Positions 53,226 through 62,538 are shown, counted from the first letter of the stretch. The stretch: 64,000 bases of DNA from Gammaproteobacteria bacterium (GCA_027315105.1 DAHUYP010000082.1:1-64000); one strand, 5' to 3'. Notes: a model not told the origin generated them from the sequence alone. Made by a program: numbers and translations.

Positions 53226-53585
53226 ATGAAGACCCCGCAAGTCGTGGCGGCCCTGGCGGCCCTGGCGCATGCGCACCGGCTTGCGGTGTACCGGTTGCTG
53301 GTCGAACGCGGACCCGACGGGCTGCCGGCGGGCACGATCGCGCAGCGCGTCAGGCTCGTCCCCTCGTCACTGACGTTCCACGTCCAGGCGCTGCAGCGGG
53401 CCGGGCTCATCAGGTCGCGGCGCGTGAGCCGGCAGGTGTTCTACGCCGCGGACTTCGGCGTCATGAACGCCCTGGTGGGCTATCTGACCGAGAATTGCTG
53501 CGGCCGGAGCGGCGCATGCGCCGCGGCCTGCAAGACCGATCGCACGGCCGGCAAGGGCAGCGCGAAAAGCAGCCGCGCCGCATGA
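53226..53585 (+). CDS. arsR: ArsR-family arsenic-responsive repressor
   Basis: ALAALAHAHRLAVYRLLVERGPDGLPAGTIAQRV winged helix; C-terminal NCCGRSGACAAAC. Confidence 0.92.
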   Translation: MKTPQVVAALAALAHAHRLAVYRLLVERGPDGLPAGTIAQRVRLVPSSLTFHVQALQRAGLIRSRRVSRQVFYAADFGVMNALVGYLTENCCGRSGACAAACKTDRTAGKGSAKSSRAA

Positions 53586-54088
53586 CCGAGCGCATCTACA
53601 ACACCCTGTTCGTCTGCACCGGCAATTCCGCGCGCAGCATCATGGCCGAGGCGCTGCTGAATCGTCTCGGCAAGCAGCGCTTTCGCGCCTACAGCGCCGG
53701 CAGCCAGCCGGCCGCTCGGGTCCACCCGCTGGCCATCGAGCAATTGAGTCTGGCCGGATTGCCGACCCAGGAGCTGAGAAGCAAGAACTGGGAGGAGTTC
53801 GCGCGCCCCGATGCGCCACCGCTCGATTTCGTCTTCACGGTGTGCGACCGGGCGGCCGGGGAGATCTGTCCGGTATGGCCAGGCCGGCCGATCACGGCTC
53901 ATTGGGGCATCGAGGACCCGGCCGCGGTACCGGGCGGCGAGCATCGGCAGCGGCGCGCCTTCGCGTTGGCGTTCTCGCTGCTGCAGCGGCGGATCTCCCT
54001 GTTCCTCAGCCTGCCGCTCTCCAAGCTCGATGCGATGGCTCTCGAGCGCGAGCTCGATACGATCGGCCGCCTGCGCGAGCCGGATTGA
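53582..54088 (+). CDS. arsC: Arsenate reductase (LMW-PTP fold), first copy
   Basis: FVCTGNSARSIMAEALLNRLG and VFTVCDRAAGEICPVWPGRP. Confidence 0.92.
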   Translation: MTERIYNTLFVCTGNSARSIMAEALLNRLGKQRFRAYSAGSQPAARVHPLAIEQLSLAGLPTQELRSKNWEEFARPDAPPLDFVFTVCDRAAGEICPVWPGRPITAHWGIEDPAAVPGGEHRQRRAFALAFSLLQRRISLFLSLPLSKLDAMALERELDTIGRLREPD

Positions 54089-54114
54089 GAGCTCCCGCTC
54101 GAGCAGCGCTCACC

Positions 54115-54528
54115 ATGAGAACGCCCCGAACGGTACTCGTGCTCTGCACCGGCAATTCATGCCGCTCGCAGATGGCCGAGGCCATTCTCAGACACGATCT
54201 TCGGGGGCAGGTTCACGTCTTGTCCGCCGGTATCCGCCCCCAGCCTGCCGTCGCCGCAGGAGCCCTGGAGGCCCTGCGCCTGGCACGGATACCTACTGAA
54301 GGACTGTTTCCCAAAGATCTGGACTCAGTGTTGAGCAAGGCCATCGATCTGGTCGTGACAGTCTGCGACGACGCGAAGGAGGCGTGCCCGGTGTTCCCGC
54401 GGCCGGTGCCGAGCATCCACCTGCCGTTCCACGATCCGCACGGCGAGCCGCTCGAGAGCTTCGTGCGCGTACGCGACGACATCCGCGCCAGAATGGTCCC
54501 GGCCGTGCGCGCAGCCCTCGGGCTCTGA
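54115..54528 (+). CDS. arsC: Arsenate reductase / LMW protein phosphatase, second and different copy
   Basis: VLCTGNSCRSQMAEAILRHDL and VTVCDDAKEACPVFPRPVPSIHLPFHDP. Confidence 0.9.
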   Translation: MRTPRTVLVLCTGNSCRSQMAEAILRHDLRGQVHVLSAGIRPQPAVAAGALEALRLARIPTEGLFPKDLDSVLSKAIDLVVTVCDDAKEACPVFPRPVPSIHLPFHDPHGEPLESFVRVRDDIRARMVPAVRAALGL

Positions 54529-54536
54529 GGCAGACC

Positions 54537-55676
54537 ATGGGCACCCGACGCGAAGTCGCCGCCGTTCGTGGATCGGCCGCCACACGCGGATCGGCGGCGC
54601 CGCTGAGCCGATTCGAGCGCTACCTGAGCGTCTGGGTGCTGCTGTGCATCGGCGTCGGCATTGCACTCGGCCAGGCCGCGTCACCGGAAATCCAGGCGAT
54701 CGCCCGCATCCAGATCGCACAGGTCAACCTGCCGGTCGGCCTTCTGATCTGGGTGATGATCATCCCCATGCTGATCAAAGTCGACTTCGCCGCCCTGCAT
54801 GAGGTGCGCCGGCACGTGCGCGGCATCGGCGTGACGCTGTTCGTCAACTGGCTGGTGAAACCCTTCTCGATGGCGCTGCTCGGCTGGCTGTTCATACGCC
54901 ATCTGTTCGCGCCGTGGCTGCCGGCGGCACAGCTCGACAGCTACGTTGCAGGGCTGATCCTGCTCGCGGCCGCACCCTGCACGGCCATGGTATTCGTCTG
55001 GAGCCGGCTGTCGAACGGCGATCCGCTGTTCACGCTCTCGCAGGTGGCGCTCAACGACACCATCATGGTATTCGCGTTCGCACCGATCGTCGGCCTGTTG
55101 CTCGGCATCTCCAGTATCCGGGTACCGTGGGACACGCTGTTCACCTCGGTGGTGCTCTACATCGTGATCCCGGTCATTCTGGCGCAGCTCTGGCGCCGGT
55201 ATCTTCTGCGCCGGAGCCGCGAGCACTTCGATGCCACGATGCAACGCATTGCTCCGTGGTCGACCGCGGCATTGCTGCTGACCCTGGTGTTGCTGTTCGC
55301 GTTCCAGGGCCAGGCCATCATCGGACAGCCGCTGGTGATCGTACTGCTGGCCGTGCCGATCCTGATACAGGTGCTGTTCAATTCCGCGCTCGCCTACGGG
55401 CTCAATCGACTCGCCGGCGAGAGCCACGACATCGCCTGTCCGTCGGCGCTGATCGGCGCCTCCAATTTCTTCGAGCTGGCGGTGGCCACCGCCATCAGCC
55501 TGTTCGGCTTCCGGTCTGGCGCGGCCCTGGCAACCGTGGTCGGCGTACTGATCGAGGTGCCGGTGATGCTGCTGGTGGTCAGAGCCGTCAACGCCAGTCG
55601 CGACTGGTACCAGCGCAAGCCGGCGGTACAGGACCGCCGTAGTTGCGACCGCCCTAGTTGCGACCGCCGTAGTTGA
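54537..55676 (+). CDS. acr3: ACR3-type arsenite efflux permease
   Basis: LPVGLLIWVMIIPMLIKVDFAAL, APCTAMVFVWSRLSNGDPLFTLSQVALND; ATG at 54537. Confidence 0.96.
   Translation: MGTRREVAAVRGSAATRGSAAPLSRFERYLSVWVLLCIGVGIALGQAASPEIQAIARIQIAQVNLPVGLLIWVMIIPMLIKVDFAALHEVRRHVRGIGVTLFVNWLVKPFSMALLGWLFIRHLFAPWLPAAQLDSYVAGLILLAAAPCTAMVFVWSRLSNGDPLFTLSQVALNDTIMVFAFAPIVGLLLGISSIRVPWDTLFTSVVLYIVIPVILAQLWRRYLLRRSREHFDATMQRIAPWSTAALLLTLVLLFAFQGQAIIGQPLVIVLLAVPILIQVLFNSALAYGLNRLAGESHDIACPSALIGASNFFELAVATAISLFGFRSGAALATVVGVLIEVPVMLLVVRAVNASRDWYQRKPAVQDRRSCDRPSCDRRS
55632..55676. repeat. Three tandem 15-bp units forming the acr3 3' end
   Basis: gaccgccgtagttgc / gaccgccctagttgc / gaccgccgtagttga, encoding DRRSC-DRPSC-DRRS*. 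Confidence 0.9.
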
Positions 55677-55709
55677 GCGGCAGCGTCGGGTCCGCTATGT
55701 TCGCCGCGA

Positions 55710-56978
55710 ATGCGGGCGCGATGCGTTCGGCTCGAAACGTTCGATCGTCGCGCCGCGAAGTCCGCTCGTTCGAAGAACTCGAGCTCATCCGGGAGAAAGC
55801 ACGTGGAACGAGACACCGACGGCGCCGGCCGCCACAACGCCGACGCCAGGACCGCGCACTTCCCCTGGCGGTGGTCCGGCAGGCCGAGCCCACGCGCGGC
55901 GCGGCCGTGGATGGCACCGCTTTCGGCCGGGATGCTGGTGTCGCTGATCACCTCGGCGCCCGCCGCGAATGCCTCCCCGAATGTCTGCCGTCTGCAGCTG
56001 GACGCAGAGCTGCCCGTGACCATGCAGGGCAATGCGCCGTTGGTCCCCGCATCGATCAACGGCCACGCCGTCATGATGCTGCTGGATACCGGCGCCGCGA
56101 GGAGCACCATCTGGCGCTCCTCGGCAGCGGAATTGAAGCTGGACATCCATTCGACCAACACCAGGTTTTTCGGCGTGGGCGGCGGGGAAAGCGCCGGCAT
56201 GGTCTGGATCGATGATTTCGCGCTCGCGGGAGCGACGGTTCACAAGCTGCAGCTCTACGCAGTCGGACACGGACAATGGCCGGGGAGCGCCGGCATACTG
56301 GGTGAGGATCTGCTGTCCAACTTTGACCTCGAGATCGATCTGTCGGCCGGCAAGGTTCGCCTGTTCACCCCCAAGCATTGCACCGGCGATCAGGTGGTGT
56401 ACTGGTCGCCCACCTATTCCATGCTCAAGCTCATTCCTGCCCCCAACGGCTCCAATTGGCTGGAAGCCCTCGTGCGCCTCAATGACCGCGAGATTCTGGC
56501 GATGTTTGACAGCGGTGCCTCGCTATCGGTGGTCGCCACCCAGGCCCTGAAGCACATCGGCGTCAATCCCGAAACACCCGTCGTGGCGGCGGGTTCGAGC
56601 CGTGGCATAGCTGCGAAACCAGTCGATACCGCCATCGCCGTGTTTCCGAGCATCAGCATTGGCCAGGAGAGCGTTCAGAACGCCAAGCTGCGCATTGCCG
56701 ATCTGTTCAGCAGAGACGCTGAGACCCACACGGGTTCGTTGATTTCGCAGGATATGATGCAAGGGCCCGACATGCTCATCGGCGCGGATTTCTTTCTGTC
56801 GCACCGCGTCTACGTGGCCAGAAGCCAGGGGCGCCTGTACTTCACCTACAAGGGCGGGCCCGTGTTCCAGCACATCCAGCCCGCGTCCAGCGCCCCGCCG
56901 GCGGCGGGCGCCGCATCCGGAGAACCGGCCGGTGCGGCCAGCGCAGATCCGAACGGCAGCGATCCGGAGCAGAAATGA
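55710..56978 (+). CDS. Exported tandem retropepsin-like aspartic protease
   Basis: Two Asp-Ser/Thr-Gly motifs: AVMMLLDTGAARSTIW and ILAMFDSGASLSVVAT; each half followed by an LG/IGxDFF-like element; start uncertain. Confidence 0.8.
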   Translation: MRARCVRLETFDRRAAKSARSKNSSSSGRKHVERDTDGAGRHNADARTAHFPWRWSGRPSPRAARPWMAPLSAGMLVSLITSAPAANASPNVCRLQLDAELPVTMQGNAPLVPASINGHAVMMLLDTGAARSTIWRSSAAELKLDIHSTNTRFFGVGGGESAGMVWIDDFALAGATVHKLQLYAVGHGQWPGSAGILGEDLLSNFDLEIDLSAGKVRLFTPKHCTGDQVVYWSPTYSMLKLIPAPNGSNWLEALVRLNDREILAMFDSGASLSVVATQALKHIGVNPETPVVAAGSSRGIAAKPVDTAIAVFPSISIGQESVQNAKLRIADLFSRDAETHTGSLISQDMMQGPDMLIGADFFLSHRVYVARSQGRLYFTYKGGPVFQHIQPASSAPPAAGAASGEPAGAASADPNGSDPEQK

Positions 56979-57021
56979 CGGCGGGAAGCGATCCCCCCTC
57001 GGCGAACGCTGTCGCGTCGCC

Positions 57022-57867
57022 TCAGGCGCGCGGCTCCGCCAGCAATTGAACCCAGTACAAGCCGCGCCGCGATAGCTTGCCAGGTGCATCGGCGATGCCC
57101 ATCTGGGCGAATCTCGGGTCCATGATGTTTTCGCAGTGACCGGGGCTGTCGAGCCAGCCTTGAACCACCTCGTCGATCGACTTGGGGCCGTAGGCGATGT
57201 TTTCGCCCACCAGCTTTTCCTGATAGCCCGCGGCACGGACTCGTTGCGCTGGCGAGCCGCCGGTCAGATCCTCGTGCTCGAAGTAGTCGTGCTCGGCCAT
57301 GTCAGTTGCATGCAGGAAGGCGACCTTCGCCAACGTCGAAGAAAGCGTGACCGGCGGCGCCGGGGCAAACGATCGCTGGCCGCAGCGGGTACCGTCGGCA
57401 CGCACTTGATTGACCAGCTGCAGCGCGCGCGCCGCAAGCGCAGAGGCGGTCGAGGGACTCGGCGGCGAGTGGCGAGCGGCCAGCACGAGCCAGTTATCGG
57501 CACCACGATGATAGACCCCGATCTCCTGCAGATCAGGGCTCATCACGGAGCGGCAACTCGATCGCCGAAGCACGCCGATCAGATCGGTGTCGGCGCCGCG
57601 AACGCGCAGGCCCCCGGTCGCATCCGGGGAATAACCGTCCCGCTGGGCCGCTGCCGACAAGGCGAGTCCGTCGGCCCACTGCTCGGCGGCCCGATCGAGC
57701 GCGACGCTGTGATGCAACGGCGCCGCGGCGGGCATCAGACCGCCGCAGCCGCCCTCCCGGAGCACCTGGACTGCCGAGAGTGCGTCCGCCCGCGTGTTCG
57801 AGGTCATCGCCGAGGCTGCGATCAGGACCCAGGCGGCGTGCAGGCTGGCCCGCGGCAGGCGACTCAT
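57022..57867 (-). CDS. Exported CAP/SCP-domain protein
   Basis: Signal peptide at 57867; VAFLHATDMAEHDYFEHEDLTGGSPAQRVRAAGYQEKLVGENIAYG and WLDSPGHCENIMDPRFAQMGI. Confidence 0.9.
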   Translation of the reverse strand: MSRLPRASLHAAWVLIAASAMTSNTRADALSAVQVLREGGCGGLMPAAAPLHHSVALDRAAEQWADGLALSAAAQRDGYSPDATGGLRVRGADTDLIGVLRRSSCRSVMSPDLQEIGVYHRGADNWLVLAARHSPPSPSTASALAARALQLVNQVRADGTRCGQRSFAPAPPVTLSSTLAKVAFLHATDMAEHDYFEHEDLTGGSPAQRVRAAGYQEKLVGENIAYGPKSIDEVVQGWLDSPGHCENIMDPRFAQMGIADAPGKLSRRGLYWVQLLAEPRA

Positions 57868-58478
57868 GGTGAGGACTCCTGTGCATGGTGCTCCATGACA
57901 CAGAACGGCTGCATCCCGCGGCGGATGACGTCCGTGCGCCAGCGGCACGCTCCGGCGGCCGCGCAGATGACTGATTCAATTGATAGCTATGGCGACTCGG
58001 GGAAGAAGCGGCGCGAATGCGGCCTCCCCGTGCGCATTCGACGCTGAAATGTCGTTTTCAGCGCTGTGCTGCAGCAAGGCGGCTTCACCTGAAGAGTAGC
58101 GTGATCGCGTCCCGGTCATTGCCGGCAGCAGAACATGCTGGCGCGGCACGTCCCATTCGGCTGGCTGGATCCGGCTGGGATGCACTCAGGCGCGGGCGCA
58201 ACCTCTCGGACGCGGGCTCAATTGATTCCAATTCGGGACGCGCTCCTACCGGTGGGGTCTGTAGGCGCGGCTGACATGACTGTGCCACAACTGACGCTCG
58301 CGGCTGTCGGCGAAGATTGGGTATATGCTCGTCTCGCGCTCAACAATAGCCTCCGGATCGAGGCGCTGGTGATCGAGCCGTTGCTACAGGATGCGCGCGA
58401 TGTGTGAGCCCTATTTGGGTCCACGCGTTGAGTGGTAGACCTCAATCGATCATAAGCAAAACACTAGGGGAACTCGCT

Positions 58479-59009
58479 ATGAAACAGTTGACCGCTCTAT
58501 CCTTAAGCATTGCAATCCTCGGCGCCATATGGGCATTTCTCGCGCTCGGCCCATTGAGTGGTTTCGTATTGGTCTGGGTTGGCTTTATCGCCTGGGGAAG
58601 CTTCTTTCATTCCGGCGCCGATAACGACGCCCTCACAAAGACGATCGCGGGCACCGCCTATGGTGCGCTCATTGGCTGGATTGCGTTACTGATCATCGTC
58701 AAAGTCTCTATGCCCGCACTCGGCGTGGCTTGGCCCGCAATCGTCGTTGGAGTCACGGTGTTCTTTCTCGTGATCGTAGCGTCGATAAAGCAGTTGTCAG
58801 CGGTTCCCGCAAACGTCTACGGCTATGCCGCGATCGTCGGCTACTCGTTGCATCAGCCCTCGTCGCCGCCGGCCACCGGACCGCTTCAAAATCTGACGGC
58901 TGCATCGTTTGCCAATCCGCTCGTGCTGGTCGTCGTCTCGCTGGTGATCGGAGCATTGCTCGGCCTTGTCTCCAATAAGCTTTCGGGGGCACTGACCAAG
59001 CAGGCGTGA
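58479..59009 (+). CDS. DUF1097-like small membrane protein
   Basis: MKQLTALSLSIAILGAIWAFLALGPLSGFVLVWVGFIAWGSFFHSGADNDAL, several TM segments. Confidence 0.75.
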   Translation: MKQLTALSLSIAILGAIWAFLALGPLSGFVLVWVGFIAWGSFFHSGADNDALTKTIAGTAYGALIGWIALLIIVKVSMPALGVAWPAIVVGVTVFFLVIVASIKQLSAVPANVYGYAAIVGYSLHQPSSPPATGPLQNLTAASFANPLVLVVVSLVIGALLGLVSNKLSGALTKQA

Positions 59010-59077
59010 AGCCCACGATGCTGGTGGCGGCGCGCGATCCAGGCCCCATCTTCGCGCGCGTGCCGCCATCAGCTCGG

Positions 59078-59110
59078 TTGGACTTGCCTTGGACTTGCCT
59101 TGGACTTGCT
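59078..59110. repeat. Three tandem 11-bp units
   Basis: ttggacttgcc ttggacttgcc ttggacttgct. Confidence 0.85.
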
Positions 59111-59701
59111 GAATGTCTACGCGATCCGATCACGCACTGGATTCGTACGATCAGATTGGTGGCTAGGGTGGCTACCCCATAGCGGGGCCAACCCATTGGT
59201 GCACCAAGAGTATTCGTGAGCTTCTCACGGATTATGCCCCCAGCAATGCCCCTTTTCGTTCTGGCTGCAGCCGGACGTCTGTGGACACAGCCGATCGCGA
59301 CCGAACGACGACAATTGCCACGCCGACGTGGAGCGGCGGGGGCAGTGAGGCGGCGCGAGCGCCCCTCATCGGGGCTATCTCTACTTCTGTATCCTGGGTC
59401 AGATCCTCCTTGCAAAGGGCCTAATTCACACGGCTCCTCAATCAGGAGCACTCGCAGAATGACCGTAATGCTAGATATTGCGCTCTAACCGGCCTCGCGG
59501 GAAGCGATGGGCTTCGATGTGGCCATCGCGTCGGCGCCGGTCCTGCCGGCCCTGTTACGGCCGTTCGCTTGAAGCAAACTGCTGCCGCACGCGAGGGCTC
59601 GCGGATGGCGTCGCGACCCTATTCTTTCCCGATGCCGAGCTTGTCAACTTGAGTCCCATCAGATAGCTCGCCCATGAAACCATCAAAAAGCGTGAGCACG
59701 C

Positions 59702-59905
59702 TCACAGCTCGATCTCGCCATTGACGACATGGGTAAGCTGGACGGCGCCAATCTGCAGCGTCATTTTTGCAGCGAGTTTCTCGTCTCCCCGCAGATGGCC
59801 TGCCCGTATCGCTTCTCGCACGGCGGTTTCGATTTGGTGCTGCCCGGTGATGCCGACTTCTTTCAGGAATTTCCGGATGGTTCTGTTGAACTTCTCTTCG
59901 TCCAT
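59702..59905 (-). CDS. DUF6494-like small protein
   Basis: MDEEKFNRTIRKFLKEVGITGQHQIETAVREAIRAGHLRGDEKLAAKMTLQIGAVQLTHVVNGEIEL. Confidence 0.65.
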   Translation of the reverse strand: MDEEKFNRTIRKFLKEVGITGQHQIETAVREAIRAGHLRGDEKLAAKMTLQIGAVQLTHVVNGEIEL

Positions 59906-60007
59906 GGCTCGCTTACTCCAGTTCTAATGCCCCAATTCCAAACTCAGTCATTTCGGCGAATGGCGTCCCCCACATACTGCGATGAGCAGGCATTGAGAAT
60001 TCCCTCC

Positions 60008-60583
60008 TCACGCCGTGTTGGACGGCGGGCTCTTCGGATTGAGGTTCCTAAGATGACCGCTTTCGGCACCTGCCATCGGATCCATAAGACAATTGATGAG
60101 CGCAGGTTTTCCTGCTGCGAGGGCGTCGATCAGCGCTTTGGTAAGACTCGGTGTATCGGTCACGTGATACCCAGCGCCGCCGAATGCCTCAATGATTCTG
60201 CCGTAGCGTGCGTTCCGGATAGGGCCGGTCGGTGAGGGAGCGCTACCGATCTCGTCGCCCCTGTAAATACCACTGTTGTCGAAGATCAGAGCGACGACCA
60301 GTAGCTGGTAACGGCAGATGGCCTCGATTTCCATTCCACAGAAGCAAAAGGCGCTGTCGCCTACAATTGCGAGGACGCGCTTTCCGCTCACGGCAGCTGC
60401 ACCAATGGTGTATCCCATGCTTATACCCATCACCCCCCACGTTCCGCTGTCAAGACGCATCCGAAGTCCGTACATGTCGATGATATTACGGGCAACATCG
60501 AGCGTATTCGCACCATTGTTGACGACATAGACGTCGGGCATGCCATCGAGAGCAGCGTCAGCGTCCGGTATCGGGCAGTCCAA
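60008..60583 (-). pseudogene. 5'-truncated TPP enzyme, C-terminal third of an oxalyl-CoA decarboxylase-like protein
   Basis: VNNGANTLDVARNIIDMYGLRMRLDSGTWGVMGISMGYTIGAAA...GDSAFCFCGMEIEAICRYQL...NSGIYRGDE...ESGHLRNLNPKS; N-terminal two thirds absent, in-frame stop just upstream. Confidence 0.75.
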
Positions 60584-60753
60584 GGCGATCTGCGGTCTTG
60601 TGTCGGCGAAGGGGCTTGCCAGTTCGCCGCCGCGCGTTTTCCCCGCAGACCCTCAGGTAAGCCGTTCGGAAGCGACACAGCGAGTACCAGAATTGACCGC
60701 GTGCGATACGGACTGTTGGCGAAAACGCCGGAATTCCCGCACGCAATCGGCAG

Positions 60754-61212
60754 CTAGCCGAGGTCACCAGTGATGTAGTGTTGGAGCTGTTCAATTGCAA
60801 ATCTCTGCTCGGATACGACGTCCTTGACGAGGTCGCCGATGGAAATGAGGCCGATCAGCTTCCCATTGTCGATCACGGGGAGGTGCCGGAGCCGATGTTC
60901 TGTCATCAGTGCCATGCATTCCTCGCTCGTCTGATCGGAATGCACATATATCACTGGGGTTGTCATGATGTCGCGCACGGCCGTTGTTTTCGACGACCGC
61001 GCCATTAGCACGATGGCCCGCGCGTAGTCGCGCTCGGTGATCAGCCCGACGACTTTTTCACCTTCCAGGACTACCACTGAGCCAATATTCTTTTCTGCCA
61101 TCAGCTTGACGGCCTCGAACACTGACGCCGTCGGCGTTATCGTATACACGGTGCGGTCAGGCTTGGACTTCAGGATATGAGCTAGCATTGACATCATGCC
61201 CAGTGCCAACAA
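60754..61212 (-). CDS. Tandem CBS-domain protein
   Basis: SVFEAVKLMAEKNIGSVVVLEGEKVVGLITERDYAR and TPVIYVHSDQTSEECMALMTEHRLRHLPVIDNGKLIGLISIGDLVK. Confidence 0.92.
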   Translation of the reverse strand: MLALGMMSMLAHILKSKPDRTVYTITPTASVFEAVKLMAEKNIGSVVVLEGEKVVGLITERDYARAIVLMARSSKTTAVRDIMTTPVIYVHSDQTSEECMALMTEHRLRHLPVIDNGKLIGLISIGDLVKDVVSEQRFAIEQLQHYITGDLG

Positions 61213-61461
61213 GACACTCCTCCGTGCACGCTCTTTTGATGACTACCCTTCCCTATAGCGCTTATAGGCCGTTGGCGCGCGCCCGCAATCCGTGGTTGCA
61301 TATCGAGGTCTGTGGAAAATACGTAGCGCAGGGATTGAATGAGGTTTGATCCCCGCCGCTCTTAACTGCATTAGTGCAAAAATGGGTGTTTAGGGGCGCC
61401 GTTCCGGCACCGTCGGGTGATCAATCTAGGCTGCAACCTGCCGTTGGCCAAGCGTAGAGTT

Positions 61462-61477
61462 GCACGGAATTCCGTGC
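61462..61477. repeat. Perfect 16-bp palindrome
   Basis: gcacggaattccgtgc. Confidence 0.85.
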
Positions 61478-61515
61478 GATTCGGCGGAAAGAAGGATTGA
61501 GGGCAGGCCATTTAA

Positions 61516-62495
61516 CTAGTTGATTTGGAAAGTGCGTAAAGTAAGCAATGGGATGGACGCCCCCACCCGATAACGGCATCGATGTGCCAGAGTGGAAGCG
61601 ACCTCTTGGCTCAATGGGAGCCGGGTCTGCCGTCGACCCTTGCCGGCGACGTGTAACCATGCACCCTTCCAGTCGATATCCTGCAATCGCATGTGCACGA
61701 TATTGCTGGCTCGCAATCCCAGGCGGGCGAGCAAAAGCGGGATCGTCCGCTCGCGCTTGCCTGTCGGCGAGGACGGTTTGCAGGAATCAATGAGGCGCTC
61801 GATATCTCCTGGCGGCAGATATCTTGGCAGAGCTGCGAGGCGCCAATGTGCGACTACCGGTACGGCGCCCAAGAGGCCGGCACGGCAGCGACCGTTGGCA
61901 ATGAGAAATCGCAGAAACATCCGAAGTGCCGTCGCGCACCGCTGGGCCACCCAACGGCTGGTGCCGCGACTTTGCTTGAGGACGAACCGGCGGAGGCGTC
62001 GAGCATCCAACCGTTGGGGTTGCCCACAAGCTCGCAGCAAACCCCGAATCGGGATGCGATAGTTCTTGAGTGTCAGCTCATTAGTGCCGCGCTGAACTCG
62101 CATCCACTGGCAGAACTCATCCGACAGCGGCGGATCAGATACAGTCGCCGCCCGCTCCTTGATCGCCGGCTCGTTGATCGCCTGCAGATGCCGAAGGAAC
62201 AATCGGGCTCCCCCACAACCTCGCGGCGGCCTGCACAGGCATAACGGCCGCACTGACACCGACCAAGATGGCGAGCAAAGTGAGCGAGGGCCTCATCGTC
62301 CAGATCGGAGATGGAAAGAGCTCGACGGCCAGCCCAGCGGACGATGTGCTCGGCGGATCGTATGTGCTTGCGAGCGGCGATCTCAGCTTAGCCGCGATGA
62401 AACAGCGCTTCCGCGAATCCCTCGATGAATGTTCCTGCCGGACTGCTGCGGATCTCTCGGACGCGTGCCGCAGCGTGAAGATACTTTGACAGCAT
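61516..62495 (-). pseudogene. Tyrosine recombinase (site-specific integrase) pseudogene
   Basis: N-terminus MLSKYLHAAARVREIRSSPAGTFIEGFAEALFHRG* from ATG at 62495 with TAA at 62388-62390; reading resumes AEIAARKHIRSAEHIVRWAGRR, then a frameshift into GGARLFLRHLQ...LLLARLGLRASNIVHMRLQDIDW; C-terminal HxxR/Tyr region lost. Confidence 0.8.
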
Positions 62496-62538
62496 GACGA
62501 TCTCCCTCGGAATGCCCGTTCCCAGGCGGAAGGAGGTC

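Noticed and set aside
58135-58407. 90-aa ORF upstream of the DUF1097-like gene
   Set aside because: The second half looks somewhat protein-like, but there is no recognisable family or convincing start; insufficient support.
59216-59488. 90-aa plus-strand ORF
   Set aside because: No motif, repeat-rich noncoding context.
59682-59700. gcgtgagcacgctcac hairpin as a terminator
   Set aside because: The loop is only two bases and there is no clear U-tract in the needed orientation; could be an operator but support is weak.
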